Assembly (NCBI GenBank): GCA_013396655.1
Contig: WBMV01003298.1
Location: 1,644,695 to 1,708,694, forward strand
Reading direction: 5' to 3'
DNA: 64,000 nt
Source of the DNA: Campylorhamphus procurvoides
Taxonomy: Eukaryota > Chordata > Aves > Passeriformes > Dendrocolaptidae
Both the position numbers and the translations under genes were made by a program. Shown piece by piece: positions 35,994 through 48,362 of the stretch. The notes under the pieces are model-generated. The model was not told where the DNA came from and ran no database searches. It was given only the letters and a program-made list of their open reading frames with translations. Position 1 is the first letter of the stretch; each line of letters opens with the position of its first letter.

Positions 35994-38900
35994 TGTTTCC
36001 CCACTAATACATATTTTTGACTTGTAGGCTTGTCAGTCAAATCTCCTGTTTTTCTTTCTAAATCCTGTGAAAACTTACCAGAATTCCTCAATTACTACAT
36101 TGGTATCTTTTTCTGCTTTGCTTGATGCCTATGCATGATAGACTTCAAGAGTTTCCATGTTCTGTTAATTCACTTTAAGTATTTTAAGGTTCACATTGAG
36201 CATAAATACAGGCCATTAGTTTATTTAAATGTTACCCTTGTGGCTGTATTTGCTTTTTTTAATATCAAGCTGTTATACAGAAAAATCACTGAACTAATCT
36301 AATTCCTTTGAGTAGGGCAGACTAAAGTGTGTATTTATTGCTGCTGAACTGTTATGTAGGGACTCCAGATATCTTTGTTTCACAGCAAGCAGACAGCGAT
36401 AAAAGCTGCCCTTAGGTTCTAGCTGAAGTTCTCCACTGTGTTTGTGTGAAACTAGTTGGAAGTGTGCCATAAAAATTTGCTTTATGTTCAGTAAAATAGG
36501 TGCATCCAGGGAGCCCACTACAAACATCATTAACGTGTGAAATACCCAACTTCTCTTTTCTCCTTTTGCTGATGTTACTTTATAACACAGGGTAAGTGGA
36601 AAAATATAATTATGCAACTAATTCAAAATCATTTTCTTCCATGACAGTCATAAAGCACTGTCAGCCAGTGGCTTGACAGGTATTGATCCTGACTTTTAGA
36701 TGTAACTCAATTTTACCTCTTACATTGAGGACTTGGAATTGTGTCTGCAATTATTTCCAGGTCCAAACAGCACTTACCTAGAAGTTATTTTTTTTTGTTG
36801 AGCTGCACTTTGATATGTAGGCTGTATTTCACCCCTGCTGAAATCAATAGGACCTTTCTTTGTTGACCTCCAGAAGTATTGGATGGGGCCCATATTTTAC
36901 ACTTGCAAATCATTGTAGGCACAGAATGACATCTGCAGAAATGGAGGCAATTCCTCAAAACCAGCCTGACTTCTGCTTCTGAGGACTTTTGGAAGGGAAT
37001 TCAGTAATAGGCTTTGTTTTTTCCTTTGTTCTCTGGACTTGTCAGAAACATGGGAATTCTCAGACACTGTCAGGTCACAGTGACATGATATATAGTTGCT
37101 CCCTTGCAAGGAAAGCTTTTCTGGAGTTCAGGGGAATTCTGATGTGACGAGTCACAAGGACCTTCACCAGAGAGAAACTGCTCCTTTAGAGTGGATGTGA
37201 ATGACTTTGAGGTATTCCTTGGGTTTGCTGCTTGCATGCCCATAAATCCACACTGCAGTTGATTCCCTCTGGCAAACAGCAGCGTAACTAGCTCAGGTGT
37301 GATCAAAGATGTAAGGGGAAAATGGCTCCTCCTTGTAGCAGAAACAAGGTGGGGTTTGTTCTTTGGACCTTCTCCCCACAAATTCAGTCATGAAGCTGTA
37401 ATGATGGTGGTGGTAGGTTTAGCTGGCAGACACCAAATGTTTGCAGAAACATAAGAAAAGCTTCAATGTACAGATTTAAATGTTTGCAAGACAGAAATCC
37501 AGTTTGCTTCTAATAGATTGTTTACCTCAGATGAACTGGAAAGTGATTGACAACTTGAAGTCATACTCCAGAAAATATTTGAAGTACTTCTTTATTCTCA
37601 AGTAGAACTTTATTTAGAAACATGCTCTGGTAGAAATTTCAAGATTTATAGATGACCTTTAAACAAGGAACACAGGATCAGTGAAAGAGGCAAATAGTTT
37701 GATATCTCCTATGTGCTGGAGTAGAAGGAATTACAGTTAGACAAGATATACCTTCTCTGTACAATATCAGTGGGCCTGGTGCATTAGACTGATGCTTTCC
37801 ATTGTTCTGTATCCTTTATGACCTTTATAGTTCAGGAGGAATTCATAGTGAAATGTTTACCCTGTAGGATGGACTCTGAATGGCTTCTTTAAAAAAATAA
37901 TAAAAAACCATATTACAAGTCAGGGGAAGGAACTTAAAATGTTCCAAAAAGCATAAACACCTGCAATTTTCTTTGTGCTGCTATTTGCCTGCATTAATTC
38001 CAATCATGCAAGAGAAGCAGCACTGCATGCTTATACAGAGAATAAATAACTCAGTGTTAGGACTTTCTGGAGATTTCTTTTCTTTGCAAATACTCAGTGC
38101 TCACGAGCTTGTAATTGGAATGACTTTCACCATGCTTGGTGTTTTTAAGCTGATCTGTAATTATTGCTGGCAAGCCTGAAGACATGGTCCTTTGCACCTT
38201 GGTTGATGCAAATCAAATTCTGCTTTGCCATGTGGGAGTTTTTTGTGTGTTTCCATATTGCTCGTTGCTTGTTCACAGCTGTGAAGGATATAACCTTGGC
38301 AGTAGGCCAGGGATTGTTTACCTAATGATATGATGTAGTTTTCACCCAGAACATGCAGGTGAAGAAGTCAATACCTATAGATTACTTGGTCTGTGGTTTC
38401 TCCTGTCTCAGCTTTCAAAGGTCAGTTAAAGTTGGTGCTATTTCTAGTTGTGGTAATTAGGGTGACAAATAGATCATTTTTAATTATTTCTATTCTTTTC
38501 TGGAGATTTCACTCTTCAAAACAATGTAAGTAGTAATGCCAGTATATTGAAATGTTATTAATAAGAGAAGCATCAATTAAAGATGGCTTCTTCCCTAATT
38601 AACATGCAGATGAAGGAAACTGGGACAGCTCTTTTAGATTAAAAAGGCTGGCCCACAACATCCAGTTCTGACCCTGTCAGGGAGTTTAACTGAGTTTGCC
38701 AGGCAAAATTATTTCAATTTTACGATTTTTTGAGTTATAATGTGATTAAGAAGCTACATTTCAAACCAAAATGGTGTGCCCATTTCATCTTCAAATACAG
38801 CATGGCAAAGTACTGACTGACCATATTTGCATGTCTGGAATGCCTTTACGGTACTCACCACTGTTATCTCCCACCTGCTCTGTGAAAAGACACCCACCTG

Positions 38901-40426
38901 AGAGAGAGGAAAATCCTGTGAGCCTACTAAATAGTTAAAAAAACCATGAACACAGGAGTTTTAGACTATCTTCTCTCCTATATGCCACTGCTAGAAATAA
39001 TTTTGGGATTCCATTCCTGGATGAAATCAGATGTATTCGCATTCTTGAAAAGTTTGAAAAGTGCATTGTACTGTCTCACAGTAATGGACAATTTGTCCCT
39101 TGACTGTCTTTGGGATGGAGCAGAAGGATTTAGGGAAGAGTGTGACAGTCATGATGTGTGTGAGTGTAATGAAGGAGAATAAACCCCTGAAGGTGTGTGT
39201 AAATGGTGAGTACTGCTCAGGGAAAGAGTCAAAATCTGTTCCAGTAGAGGCAGCTGCTCTTCCTGCCTGCACATGGACCCTCAGCTCTGTGCTGATCCTG
39301 CGGGATGTGGGGATAATCCCCAGTGTGCTCAGTGCCTCAGTACAGGACCAAATTCCCAAGCTGTGATGGATCAGGGAACAGTGGCAGCACAGCACTGCAG
39401 TAACACATTATGTCTTAGCTCTGTCTTTTGTCCTTTATGACATTGCATTTGCAATTTCCAGATCCTCTGTTTCAGGTTCTGACTCCCAAATCCTGTGAGC
39501 CCAAAGGAGGGAAGGGAAGGGAGCCTGCAGTGCTGTGCAGACATAGAGGAAGGATCTGTCACATCACATAACCTGGTGCTGTCTGCACTCTGCTCAGCTT
39601 GAGGCACAGGGGTTGGGACTGCACAGCTCCTGCCTGGGGTTTGGGTTGCGTTTTATCTCACAGCTTTAAGTTCAGACAGGGCAGGGTAGGAAAGGGCACA
39701 GTGATGAGCTCTGTTACCAAGTTCTGGTGTCAAGTTTTCCAGATACAAGAGGCCAGGGACATAAGGTCCTGTGACTACTCCAGGCCACTTTGACCCTTTG
39801 ACTCCCAAGTGTATCTTTTTGAATTTGGCTGCAAAAATGTAAAAGGCCCTGTTAAGCAGCCACAGTTACCGTACAGTTCAAAGCAACAATTTGTTGTCTT
39901 GGGAGGTTGGAGACTTTTTGATTGGTTGGGTTTTTTTCTACTGTCTGGCTTAAGGAAATTTCTGAAAAATGATTAGTGGTATATGAGCCAGTTTGGTTAA
40001 AACAAACACAAAATAGGTGAGCCATTTGAACTATCCCTGTGGGCAGTCGTTACAGAGTGTTCTGTGAAGAGAAACGTGCTGCGAAATGCAAGCTACGCTG
40101 TAGTTTGGGGAAGGGACCTGCACTCAGCATTGAAGAATGTTTTTCTGGTTTTTTCCCTTGTTTCTAATGGGAAATTAATTCAGCACAACTTTTCCTGTTT
40201 CTTCCTGTGCACAGTTAAACTGGTCTGTAGAGGGTATGTATACCAGGCTGGCTTCCTGGGGCAGAACTAATCCAATCATTTATGAGTTCAGCAGATGTTT
40301 TTGCTTTTCAGGCCAGGTGTAATCTCATGCACCTTTCTTTTAATTCCTCCCTGGAGTAAACACTAGCTGGGCTAATGGCCAAAAATTTAATTACCTTTTT
40401 TCTTTTTTTTTCTGTTTTCCTTCTAG
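35994..40426. other. Intron-like sequence with one enhancer-like block
   Basis: No supported exon. Near 38570-38625 words such as ATCAATTAAAG and CCTAATTAACATGC give a conserved-element-like texture. A donor-like GTGAGT at 39207 follows an open segment, but its acceptor is poor. A short purine-rich GGGAAGGGAAGG tract occurs at about 39513. Confidence 0.45.
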
Positions 40427-40730
40427 ATGTGTACAGTGTCACTTTACATCAGAATTCCCCTCTTTTCAGAGCAGCACAATGATGCATCTGCTCATACTTC
40501 CAGCAGAAAATGGTCACTGGTTGCTTTCTCTTTGCAATAGCATTTACCGAGCTGATTGTGTTTGGCACAAGGTACCTGCAACTGCTGAACTGAAGGGTCA
40601 TAGAGAGAGATTTGTGTTCTATATCCTAATGAAGATGCTCTTTTGCTATATTCATACTCTTGTCTGCTTACTCTGTCAAGGATTTAATTTATCATTCCTT
40701 TGCATTGGCTTTACTCTGAAGTCAGTGTAG
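40427..40730 (+). other. Open segment behind a very strong acceptor, possible terminal exon
   Basis: The preceding pyrimidine tract (TTTTTTCTTTTTTTTTCTG, then TTTTCCTTCTAG) is one of the best acceptors in the window. From 40428 one frame is open for 100 codons to a stop at 40728-40730. The peptide begins CVQCHFTSEFPSFQSS and later contains AENGHWLLSLCNSIYRADCV. The CxxC start recalls a zinc finger, but the spacing to later histidines does not fit C2H2. The frame also stays open into the pyrimidine tract, which weakens the coding argument. Confidence 0.12.
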
Positions 40731-41339
40731 AATAGAACTTGGGTCAGAACTGGGCTAGAAAGTGAAACATCAGGGCTGCAGATATTTTTGAAACACTTTG
40801 GGATGTGCACAATTACTCTTTGGGAGTCTTGCATTCCTCTAGAGCCATTTGCTCATCCTCCTCAGGGTAACAGGGCTGTGTTGCTGCTCATTGACTGTGC
40901 CAGTAGTTTGACAAAAAAAAAAAAAAGAGTAATGATAGCAAGAGAAGTATTGAACTCTTGAGAGGCAGGAATGATACCTGGGGAATCACTCTTAGGTCTG
41001 AACTATGCTGTCTTGGGACTTACCTGGAAGGATAAACTGGCACGCTAGTAAAACTTCTACAAGGCATTAAATTGGGAATCCCTATGCACCAGTGTCAAGC
41101 TGTACAGAGGTTAGAATGTGGACAAATGACAACAAAGGCCTCTAAAACACATAAAACCTGAAAATGTTGCCTGGGCAGTCTAGAAATCTGCTCTTCATCT
41201 CTTCCCCTGCCATACCTCAGGTAATTGTAAAACTTAAAGGTAATAGACCAAGATCTATCAACCTTGCTGGAAAAAAACAATCTGCCAGTATCAGAAAGGA
41301 TTTCATTTTTTAGATACCAAAAGTTGTTCATGACAGCAC
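40731..41339. other. Intron-like sequence with a minus-strand splice-like pair
   Basis: A 14-base A run lies at 40913-40926. On the minus strand a good donor (CCAG/GTAAGT near 41020) and an acceptor (CTCTGTACAG near 41098) bound a segment of about 75 bases that has stops in all three frames, so it could only be non-coding. Confidence 0.45.
40913..40926. repeat. A14 homopolymer
   Basis: Fourteen consecutive A. No retroposed gene copy was recognised immediately upstream, and no target-site duplication is obvious. Confidence 0.85.
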
Positions 41340-41650
41340 TTTCTTGCAGGTCTGTGATGGGCAGGGGAGTTCTCAACTCTGCCTCTCATCTGTGCGTGCA
41401 GAAGCATTAGATATCATGGTAATTACATTACCCAGCTGCCTTTTGCCAGTACAGCTGATTGTGCTGGAGAGAGGAAGCGTAAGCACTGTGCTGACGATGG
41501 GGTTCCATGTAAAAATAGCTCATGGCTGCGATTACACAGGCACAATAAAACACAACAAAGAGCTGCTATTGTCATACTGGCAAAATGGTTCCGCAAAGAG
41601 CTGGCATTGGTTGGCTTAGAAATTAATTTGAAGTGGATTTATTTGCTACT
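41340..41650. promoter_or_regulatory. Possible conserved non-coding element
   Basis: The block has even complexity, retained CpGs (GTGCGTGCAG, GGAAGCGTAAGC, GCTGACGATGG, GGCTGCGATTACAC, GGTTCCGC) and AT-rich words such as ATGGTAATTACATTACC and AAATTAATTTGAAG. It contrasts with the smoother DNA on both sides. Vertebrate enhancers and conserved elements often look like this. A plus-strand frame is open across part of it, but without an acceptor or donor. Confidence 0.28.
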
Positions 41651-44600
41651 ATTTGTAACTAATTTTACATAATGAGCTACAGTCCCTAAATGAAAATCTT
41701 GGTTCCGCTGGCCTCAGACCAGAATGATGCTTTCAGAAGCTGGTTCAGCATTTCAGTAGTTCTGGATTGCTCTACAGGCATTTCTGTTTCTAACTGATAT
41801 TCAGCCACTTGAGTTAGGAGCTTAGGGTTAGGTAATGTGAAAGCACGTCTATTTTAAGGCAACGATGTGTGTATGGTTTGCTGGAGTTGGCAGATGTGCT
41901 CCTGTGTGGGTCACCTGCTGCTGCAGCTCCAGCCAGTGTGTGTCTGTGGGCCAGTGAGGGGACAGCTGCTTCCTTGGGCTGCTCTGAGCAAACTGTAACA
42001 ACCTGGCATGATAATCCAACACCCTGCTAAGTTTATCCATATCAGCAAGCCCAGGGCCTGCATTTCTAATGCTTTTAACCATCTGGAGTCTTATGTTTTC
42101 TAAATGAGCAAGTGCTGCTTGGTTAGGTTGCTGTTAGAACAGGTACTCAGCTGTCAGAGCAGCACGGCTGGATGGTCATCCTTGTTCAAGGAAATTCGTT
42201 GCCTGGACAAATGTAAACTTGCAGGACATGTGGCATTTTAAAATGTCACTAAGTTAAGTGGGGTCTGTAAACATTTTCAGGCAGATTTTGGTTCCTTGGC
42301 TAAGTATATGCTTACTGTTTGACCATTTTGAATGGAAACATCCATGTGGTTTTATTACATCACGACTTGATTAATGACAGCCAGTTGAACACTAAATTAC
42401 AGCAACAAGATACCTAAATACTGAAGAGCTTTCAGGAGAGAGAATTCTGAGTACTGACAGAATTTAGTGTGGCGTTTTCTGATTAAGATTACTGTGGTGC
42501 AGATGTTAACACTGCCACTGCTGATTAAAACAAATTGTAAATAACCCTGGTAGAAAATCCTGTGAAAGCCACAGTTGCTTTAAGTGGTTATTTTCATGGC
42601 CATATGTATCCTTTTTAGAGGACACTTAAGGTTTCTATAGCTAACTTCAAAAAAATGGAAACAGAATAGATTGCTGCTTAATCAGTACCTTATTTTGTCC
42701 AAAAGCACAAACCATCATGGTATGTAAGATGGAAATGCTAATTCTTCCACAGCATTTTTTTAGTTTAAACTTAAATTTTTTATAAAGATGAAAAAACACT
42801 AAGGATCTCATGGCCAAGTCAAGTTGTGGAGAGTCCAGGATCTTTCTGCTTACCTCTCTGAGGCACAAATATAACTATAGAGGGTCTGTTCTCTTGGCAG
42901 TGTCTGGTCTGTCGTGCTCACACTATGTATAGAGACCTCTTTTTGTGGGGCTGGATATAGGATTTTTAAAACTGAAACCATCACAGCCATGCTGAGCATT
43001 GGCAGCACCTCCAAGCAACTCAGCCCAGAGTAGCAGCCGCACAAGGGTGCTCTGCAAATGTTTGCTGCTTTCTTTGTTAGTAAATTCTGGGCTGTACCTC
43101 AGCTGCTGCTTTCATGAAAAGTAGGTATGCAAATGTGGGATTTGTCTCACTGATAGATGCCAAGTGTTATATAAAAAGCATTTCAGAAAAGTAGTAACTG
43201 TAAGCTGAGATTTGTTTGAAGAGAATGAAGATAGTATGTGTGCGTGTAGTCCAAAAAATGCTGTGTTTATTGCTGGTGAAGAAATTCTGCATTATCAGAT
43301 AATCAATGGTACTGTGAGAGTCCCCACACCAGGTATAGTTTGGTAATAATAATTAGGTAGGGAGTTAATCTGAGCAGTTTCAATGGCAGCACAATAAAAT
43401 GAGGCAATAAGTTTAATGTGTGAAGGCAGTAAACTGTCAGATGTTAAATTAAACAGCATAACTCTCCTGCTGATGGGAACCTTGACTTTCTAGTGGTATG
43501 TATAAAACAGGGTACAACGTGGTGTAGGTTTTCCATATATACCAATTTCAGTATAATTTCAGCAGCTGTGGCCTTGGGAAGCACTGGAGTTGGAGATGAG
43601 TTCTGTCCACCTCTGTGGTGCCTCCAGTGCAGAGTTCAAGGCACAGCAGATAAATACCAAAATTGGACCATGCCAGTATGGAAAGACTGGGCTGTTCAGA
43701 AGCACGTGAATGTGTCACAGCCGTGTCATGAGACAAGGCTTTCAGTCAGTGACAAACTGGCTTGTTTTCTAGACTAATAGTTTATTTAAAAGCTGTGCTT
43801 TAACAGCATGACAATTTTAAATCATGTATATTACATATATAGTTTTGATTTATTTTTTTGTTGTTGCTTTTACTCATCTGTTTCTAATAGAAAAATCAGT
43901 TTTAAGTTTATTAGTAGGAACAGCTAATACCTTAAATGCTTTACCTCCATAAATAGCAACATGGCAACTGTATAAATAACTGCATTGCTTTGATGCTGAG
44001 ATGTGGTTGTGTCTCATAATTAATTAATTTTCCAATAAGAAATCCAGTTCTAGAAAAGAAGTTTTACTTTCCTATATTTCTTCAGAGGATCTTAATTTCA
44101 CAGTAATTCAATTATGTGACCACACCTAATTCATTGTTAATGTTAATAGAGTAAATATTTCTAAAATAATTGGCTAACTCTAAGTGTTGCTAATGATTTC
44201 GACTATCTTACCTTCAAAATTTCTCAATTAGTACTTCAAATGAGCATGACAAAAATATTTTCATGCTTTCTGTTTCTTCTTTTGTTTTAGGGGTTTTTCT
44301 GCTTTTTGTTCTCTTTTCTTATACATTAGATATAGAAAGTGTCTGCTATGACCAGGTGTAGTTTGCCTATCTACTATCTACCCTGTTAGCCTAGTTTTGT
44401 AGAGTTTTAAAACATTCATGGTGTAACATGATCAAAGTTATATGTGGGGGTTTATTTCTTCATGTATTAATCACTGCTAGTGGAGCAAATTGCAGGATGG
44501 CAGTTGAGGCATATGCCTCTTTATTTGGCATCAAAACTTTTGAGTTTTAATTTACATTTCAGGAAGGCCTGTTTGTGGTGATTTTTATTGACACAGGACA

Positions 44601-44789
44601 GGTATGAGAGCAATGTGTGACCTGGGAAGTGGTCTCAGCTTCTCATTAAACCCAGTCCCCGAGGTGAAGTATTTCCATAAAACTTCCTGTGTTGAGCTGA
44701 AATTCCTGACAGAGGAGTTTGCTTGCATCTTATCCATCTGATAAACATGCTGTGAAATAGATACATAAGGCAGACTGAAAATCCTCCAT
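41651..44789. other. Intron-like sequence
   Basis: AT-rich, no repeat family recognised. One minus-strand candidate exon at 42854-42950 is listed separately. The AATTAATTAATTTT tract at about 44019-44032 is homeodomain-site-like but short. Confidence 0.5.
42854..42950 (-). other. Possible minus-strand coding exon, unrecognised
   Basis: On the minus strand an acceptor-like CTATATCCAG precedes 97 bases that are open in one frame, and the donor AGAG/GTAAGC follows. The peptide begins PQKEVSIHSVSTTDQTLPRE and ends LYSYICASER. The pyrimidine tract is interrupted by AAAAA and therefore weak. It would need a gene on the minus strand, opposite to the direction favoured by the CpG island. Confidence 0.1.
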
Positions 44790-45400
44790 CTCTGCCCGAT
44801 TTTGTCCCCGAGCACCGACGGGGAGGCACTGGCGGGGCTGGGATGGCGGTGCCAAGGCAGACACTGTCGGGAGAAGGGCACTGCAGGTACCCGGTGCCCT
44901 GGCTGGCATTGCAGCCACGGCAGCACTGCCGGCTTTGTCAGCTGCTGCGACTGAGGCATCTGTGACCCTGAGGCTTAGAAACCCCAGTGCAAACTGCATT
45001 TAATTGTTCGGTCCTCAGACATTTCCTCCCACCTACCCTGGGTGTGATAAACGCTGTCAGATGAAGCCTCTGAATGAAGTGAGGCAGCTCAGGGAGGTTG
45101 TATAAAGCCAAGGAGGTATCAAAGCCTTTTTTTTTTTTTGGGGGGTAGGAAAAACACACTAAGATTAAGTGCTGTTTGCAAAGGGTAATCGATGTGGCTC
45201 ATTTGTATGGCTGCGTGTTCTGCCCCTCGTGGCAGGCCTTTGCCGGGAGGAAGGAATTTGCCTTCTCCTGAGGAGGGGAACAAATTCGCTTTCTTCTCTG
45301 ATGGAGAGCTAATTGCCAGCCCCAGATGGGCGGGCAAATTAAAGCGAAGGCAATGAATAACGCTCGGGTTGTATTTTGGTTTGGTTTTGTTTAATATCGT
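44790..45400. promoter_or_regulatory. Secondary CpG-enriched patch with inverted repeats
   Basis: Two sub-blocks (about 44790-44960 and 45183-45400) each carry roughly ten CpGs, far above the local background but below the density of the island at 27.6 kb. Between them is T13 followed by six G at 45127-45145. In the second block two short inverted repeats are nested: TTGCCTTC at 45258-45265 with GAAGGCAA at 45346-45353, and TTCGCTTT at 45285-45292 with AAAGCGAA at 45341-45348. Possible explanations are an intragenic CpG-rich enhancer, an alternative promoter or a conserved element. No coding exon is supported. Confidence 0.35.
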
Positions 45401-48113
45401 TTCCCGTTCCCACCCCTTCAGGCACCCCCAAAAAAACCAAGGGCTCTGCTCAGAGCACTTAAAAGAGTTCTTTGGTGGAGAGGAGGTTCTGGTTGCTGAA
45501 GCTTTTCTTCATTCTCTTCACCCTTTACACTTGCATTACTAAGTATGTTTTATCTTGATTGAAAGTTTTATTTTGTTATTCCAAGGGATTTTTTTAACCA
45601 GGTCAGAGATAAGGGGAAAAAAAATCAATTACTTTCATTCTTAGAAGGCAGCTGCTTAAAAAGAAATCAATAGCAGTGTCTGTGAATGAGCTGTTGGCCA
45701 ATTGGCAACTTAATAGCCTAGTTTTGGAGAAAAGACACAAAAAAAATCAAAATAGAAATAAATTATATTGAAGTTTAGGATAAAGAGATTTGTTATGAAA
45801 GTGGATCTACTAGCCTGATGTTTTTTCCTATCATTACTATAACCAAGGAGTTGTCATTTTTGATTTGTATGGGTTTTGATGAATTCTTAAAAACTTGTTT
45901 GAAATAAAGTTTTCTTTTCCATATTGGGAATACCACCAAATCAGCCAAAACCAATTAGTTTTCAGTACTAGTCTTAGGAGAAAATACTATAATGTGTTTA
46001 GTCAAATTCTCTAGCACTCTTTCTAGGCCAAATATCAATTTGAAAGTGAACAAACAAGATTCTAAGATTCATCATTCATGGAATGATGAGATTTAAATCA
46101 AGCAAAGATGAATTCTTGGCTAGCATCTTTCCCTTTTCTTTACCATTGACTCCAGGAAATTTGAGCTGATTTTAACTTTTCTCTGTGTGTGCCATTGACA
46201 TCATGTTTTAATTCCCCCTGCTCTCCAGCTGCATGTCCTTGGGAAAACCCAAGGATGATCAGAACATTGGGGGCTGTTTTTGACTCAGCTGAGTAGTATT
46301 AAACAGGACCTACGCAGCCAGCATAGCTTGTATTGGTTATAGTTTTTCTGAAAACAAACGTTTGCTACTCTATTTTGTCTGTCTAATCATTATATTCCTG
46401 TTTAGAGGGTTTTATGAAGTAAATACTATCAAATACTGCATTCTAGAAGATCAGTGATAAAATTCTTGTCCTGTTAGAGTTGAGGTGGAATGGATTCTAC
46501 TGGGCAGATGTTTGCACATCATCTTCCTTTGGCTTATTACCAGAAGAAAGGCCACTGCTATCCTGCCAGCTGGCAGTTCAGTAGGTTCTTTTGCCTCTGC
46601 ATCTCTGTTTTCAATCAAGCTCAAGTCACAAATGCACATTCTATAATAGGGCTCGGCATGGGCAATGTTGAGAGAGAATGCCATTACAAACCTTAGGCTT
46701 GTAATAGGTGGTTCTATTTGCCAGGTTCCACAGCTACAAATCTATAGTTGCATGTTGTCCTGAAGGATAAAATTAAAATGTTTTTCTTATTTCTCCTGCA
46801 AATTTACAGCACATTATTTTTTTTTCTGTTCTATCTCTCTAAATCTGAAAGGTGTGATTTATAAAAACAAAGTTTGAAATGAACCTCCAGTAGCTGATGG
46901 ATTAATTCTAGAAGTTTTATTGTATACTATATAGAATTTGGAAATTGAGGATAATTATTCACCAGCCATCTTTACAGAAGAGGAGACAGTTTAACATGGA
47001 AGAAAAACTCAATCTATAAAAGTATTTTGTTTGTTTTTTTAATTTAAAAATTCAGTGCATTGGTAATTGATTTACCTTGGTATGGTAGAAAGGCAGTTCT
47101 CAGTTTCATCTCTGAAATGTTTATAAACAAAAAAGTGAAAAAGTTTCCACTGAGTATGGAAAGATGCTTAGCACAGGGGCTTAGTTTACCTGGTTAGAAT
47201 AAACTCTGAACTCCAAACTCCTTCTCGCTGAGCATCAGCATGTGGCCAAACTGAAACAGTGTTGAGGTTGTAGTTCAGGCCCATGGTATATGGTTCTAAT
47301 GGTTTAATTCTCTGTGAAGTTGATATTTGCTCTGAGAGAAGCAACTGGTGTATGGTGAATAAAAGTGATGTCTCACAACTGCAGGAATCAGGGCTGGAGC
47401 AATGAGACTGTGCAGAGGGCTTAATTTTTGTGAACAGCTTTTGTAGCATTGGCTTCTTTATCTGCAGCCAGTCAGATCCATGTCCACGTTTCAATAATTA
47501 AATCTCTCTGTTTAGTCTTTGAAATCCAATTTGGGCTGTTTTTTCAAGAACATGGCTCCTTTGTCTGACATCTGGGTTTTTAGTTTATCTGAGCTCTAAG
47601 CTGGTCATGTAAATTGAGTGTCTCTGGTTTGGATCTGTTTTTGATGGGTAAACACATCCTTGCCAAGGGGCTACAGATGCGTGGCTTGAGTGCTGTACTG
47701 AGTTTATTTCTTGATGTTGGTTGGCTTTGTTGTGAGTTTTGTCATTTCTGGGGGTGAGGAGGAAAGCTGGGGAAAGCAGTCAAGGACAAAGAGTTAAAAA
47801 AGTAGTACTGGGATGTGAAATGTGTATCCTAAGGTGTTAGCAGCTATAATGTGGATCTGCAGCATGTAAGCCAGTAAGCGCATTTCTGCTACCTACAAGA
47901 AGTAACTATATACTGTTTGTGATAGTTCAGCTTCTTGCAATGTTTCCATTACTAACTTCTGTTTTCATGGAATTGTACTACAGGCTCAGTCTGTATCTGG
48001 GTAATTATATTAAACGAGTTTTCAATGAGATCTTTGGCTGTACAAGCATGGAAAGAATATTAAATTAAAAGAAAATTCTGAACTGAGGGGACCTAATGTT
48101 CTGATATGGGATG
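45401..48113. other. Intron-like sequence
   Basis: AT-rich with T and A runs, and no repeat family recognised. A perfect 9-base hairpin at 46069-46089 is listed separately. Confidence 0.5.
46069..46089. repeat. Perfect 9-base inverted repeat with 3-base loop
   Basis: TCATCATTC at 46069-46077 pairs exactly with GAATGATGA at 46081-46089 around ATG. It is a tight hairpin of unknown role. Short stems like this arise by chance occasionally in tens of kilobases. Confidence 0.75.
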
Positions 48114-48362
48114 TTAGGCTATGTCATCACCATTACATTGTATAATTTCTGGTTTGCCACTTATTGCACATAAAGTCAATTTTTCGGCATCAGTAGCTTC
48201 AAACTCAAGTGTTTTAACTATTGCAATGTTAACTGGGAAATCACCAGAAGATTTTAAATAATGAGCTGGCTCTTCTTTGTGTTCTCTTCCACTTTGAAGG
48301 GGGATTTCATAAGGAGTAGCTGATGAACGCCAGCACTGCAGCATCAGCTCTGTCTCTTTTAG
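48114..48362 (-). other. Possible minus-strand terminal coding exon, unrecognised
   Basis: On the minus strand a good acceptor (CCACCCCTGCAACCTTCCAG) is followed in phase 0 by 82 open codons ending at TAA 48114-48116. The peptide begins LKETELMLQCWRSSATPYEI and ends GKPEIIQCNGDDIA. It is soluble, rich in Glu, Lys, Ala and Asp, and about a third of its codons begin with G, as in real coding DNA. The frame upstream of the acceptor meets a stop. I do not recognise the protein. It lies antisense to the transcript inferred from the CpG island. A relic of an old gene, a nested antisense gene or chance are all possible. Confidence 0.2.

Noticed and set aside
39122..39206. Open segment ending at GTGAGTAC, with an alternative frame reading a Cys-rich CDSHDVCECNEGE like an EGF domain
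   Set aside because: The cysteine spacing does not make an EGF module, that frame stops at once, and the upstream AG lacks a good pyrimidine tract.
40913..40926. A14 run as a possible retroposed gene tail
   Set aside because: No gene-derived sequence or target-site duplication was recognised next to it; the same holds for A12 at 62792-62803.
41023..41097. Minus-strand segment with strong acceptor and donor
   Set aside because: All three frames contain stops; kept only as a remark because it could at most be a non-coding exon.
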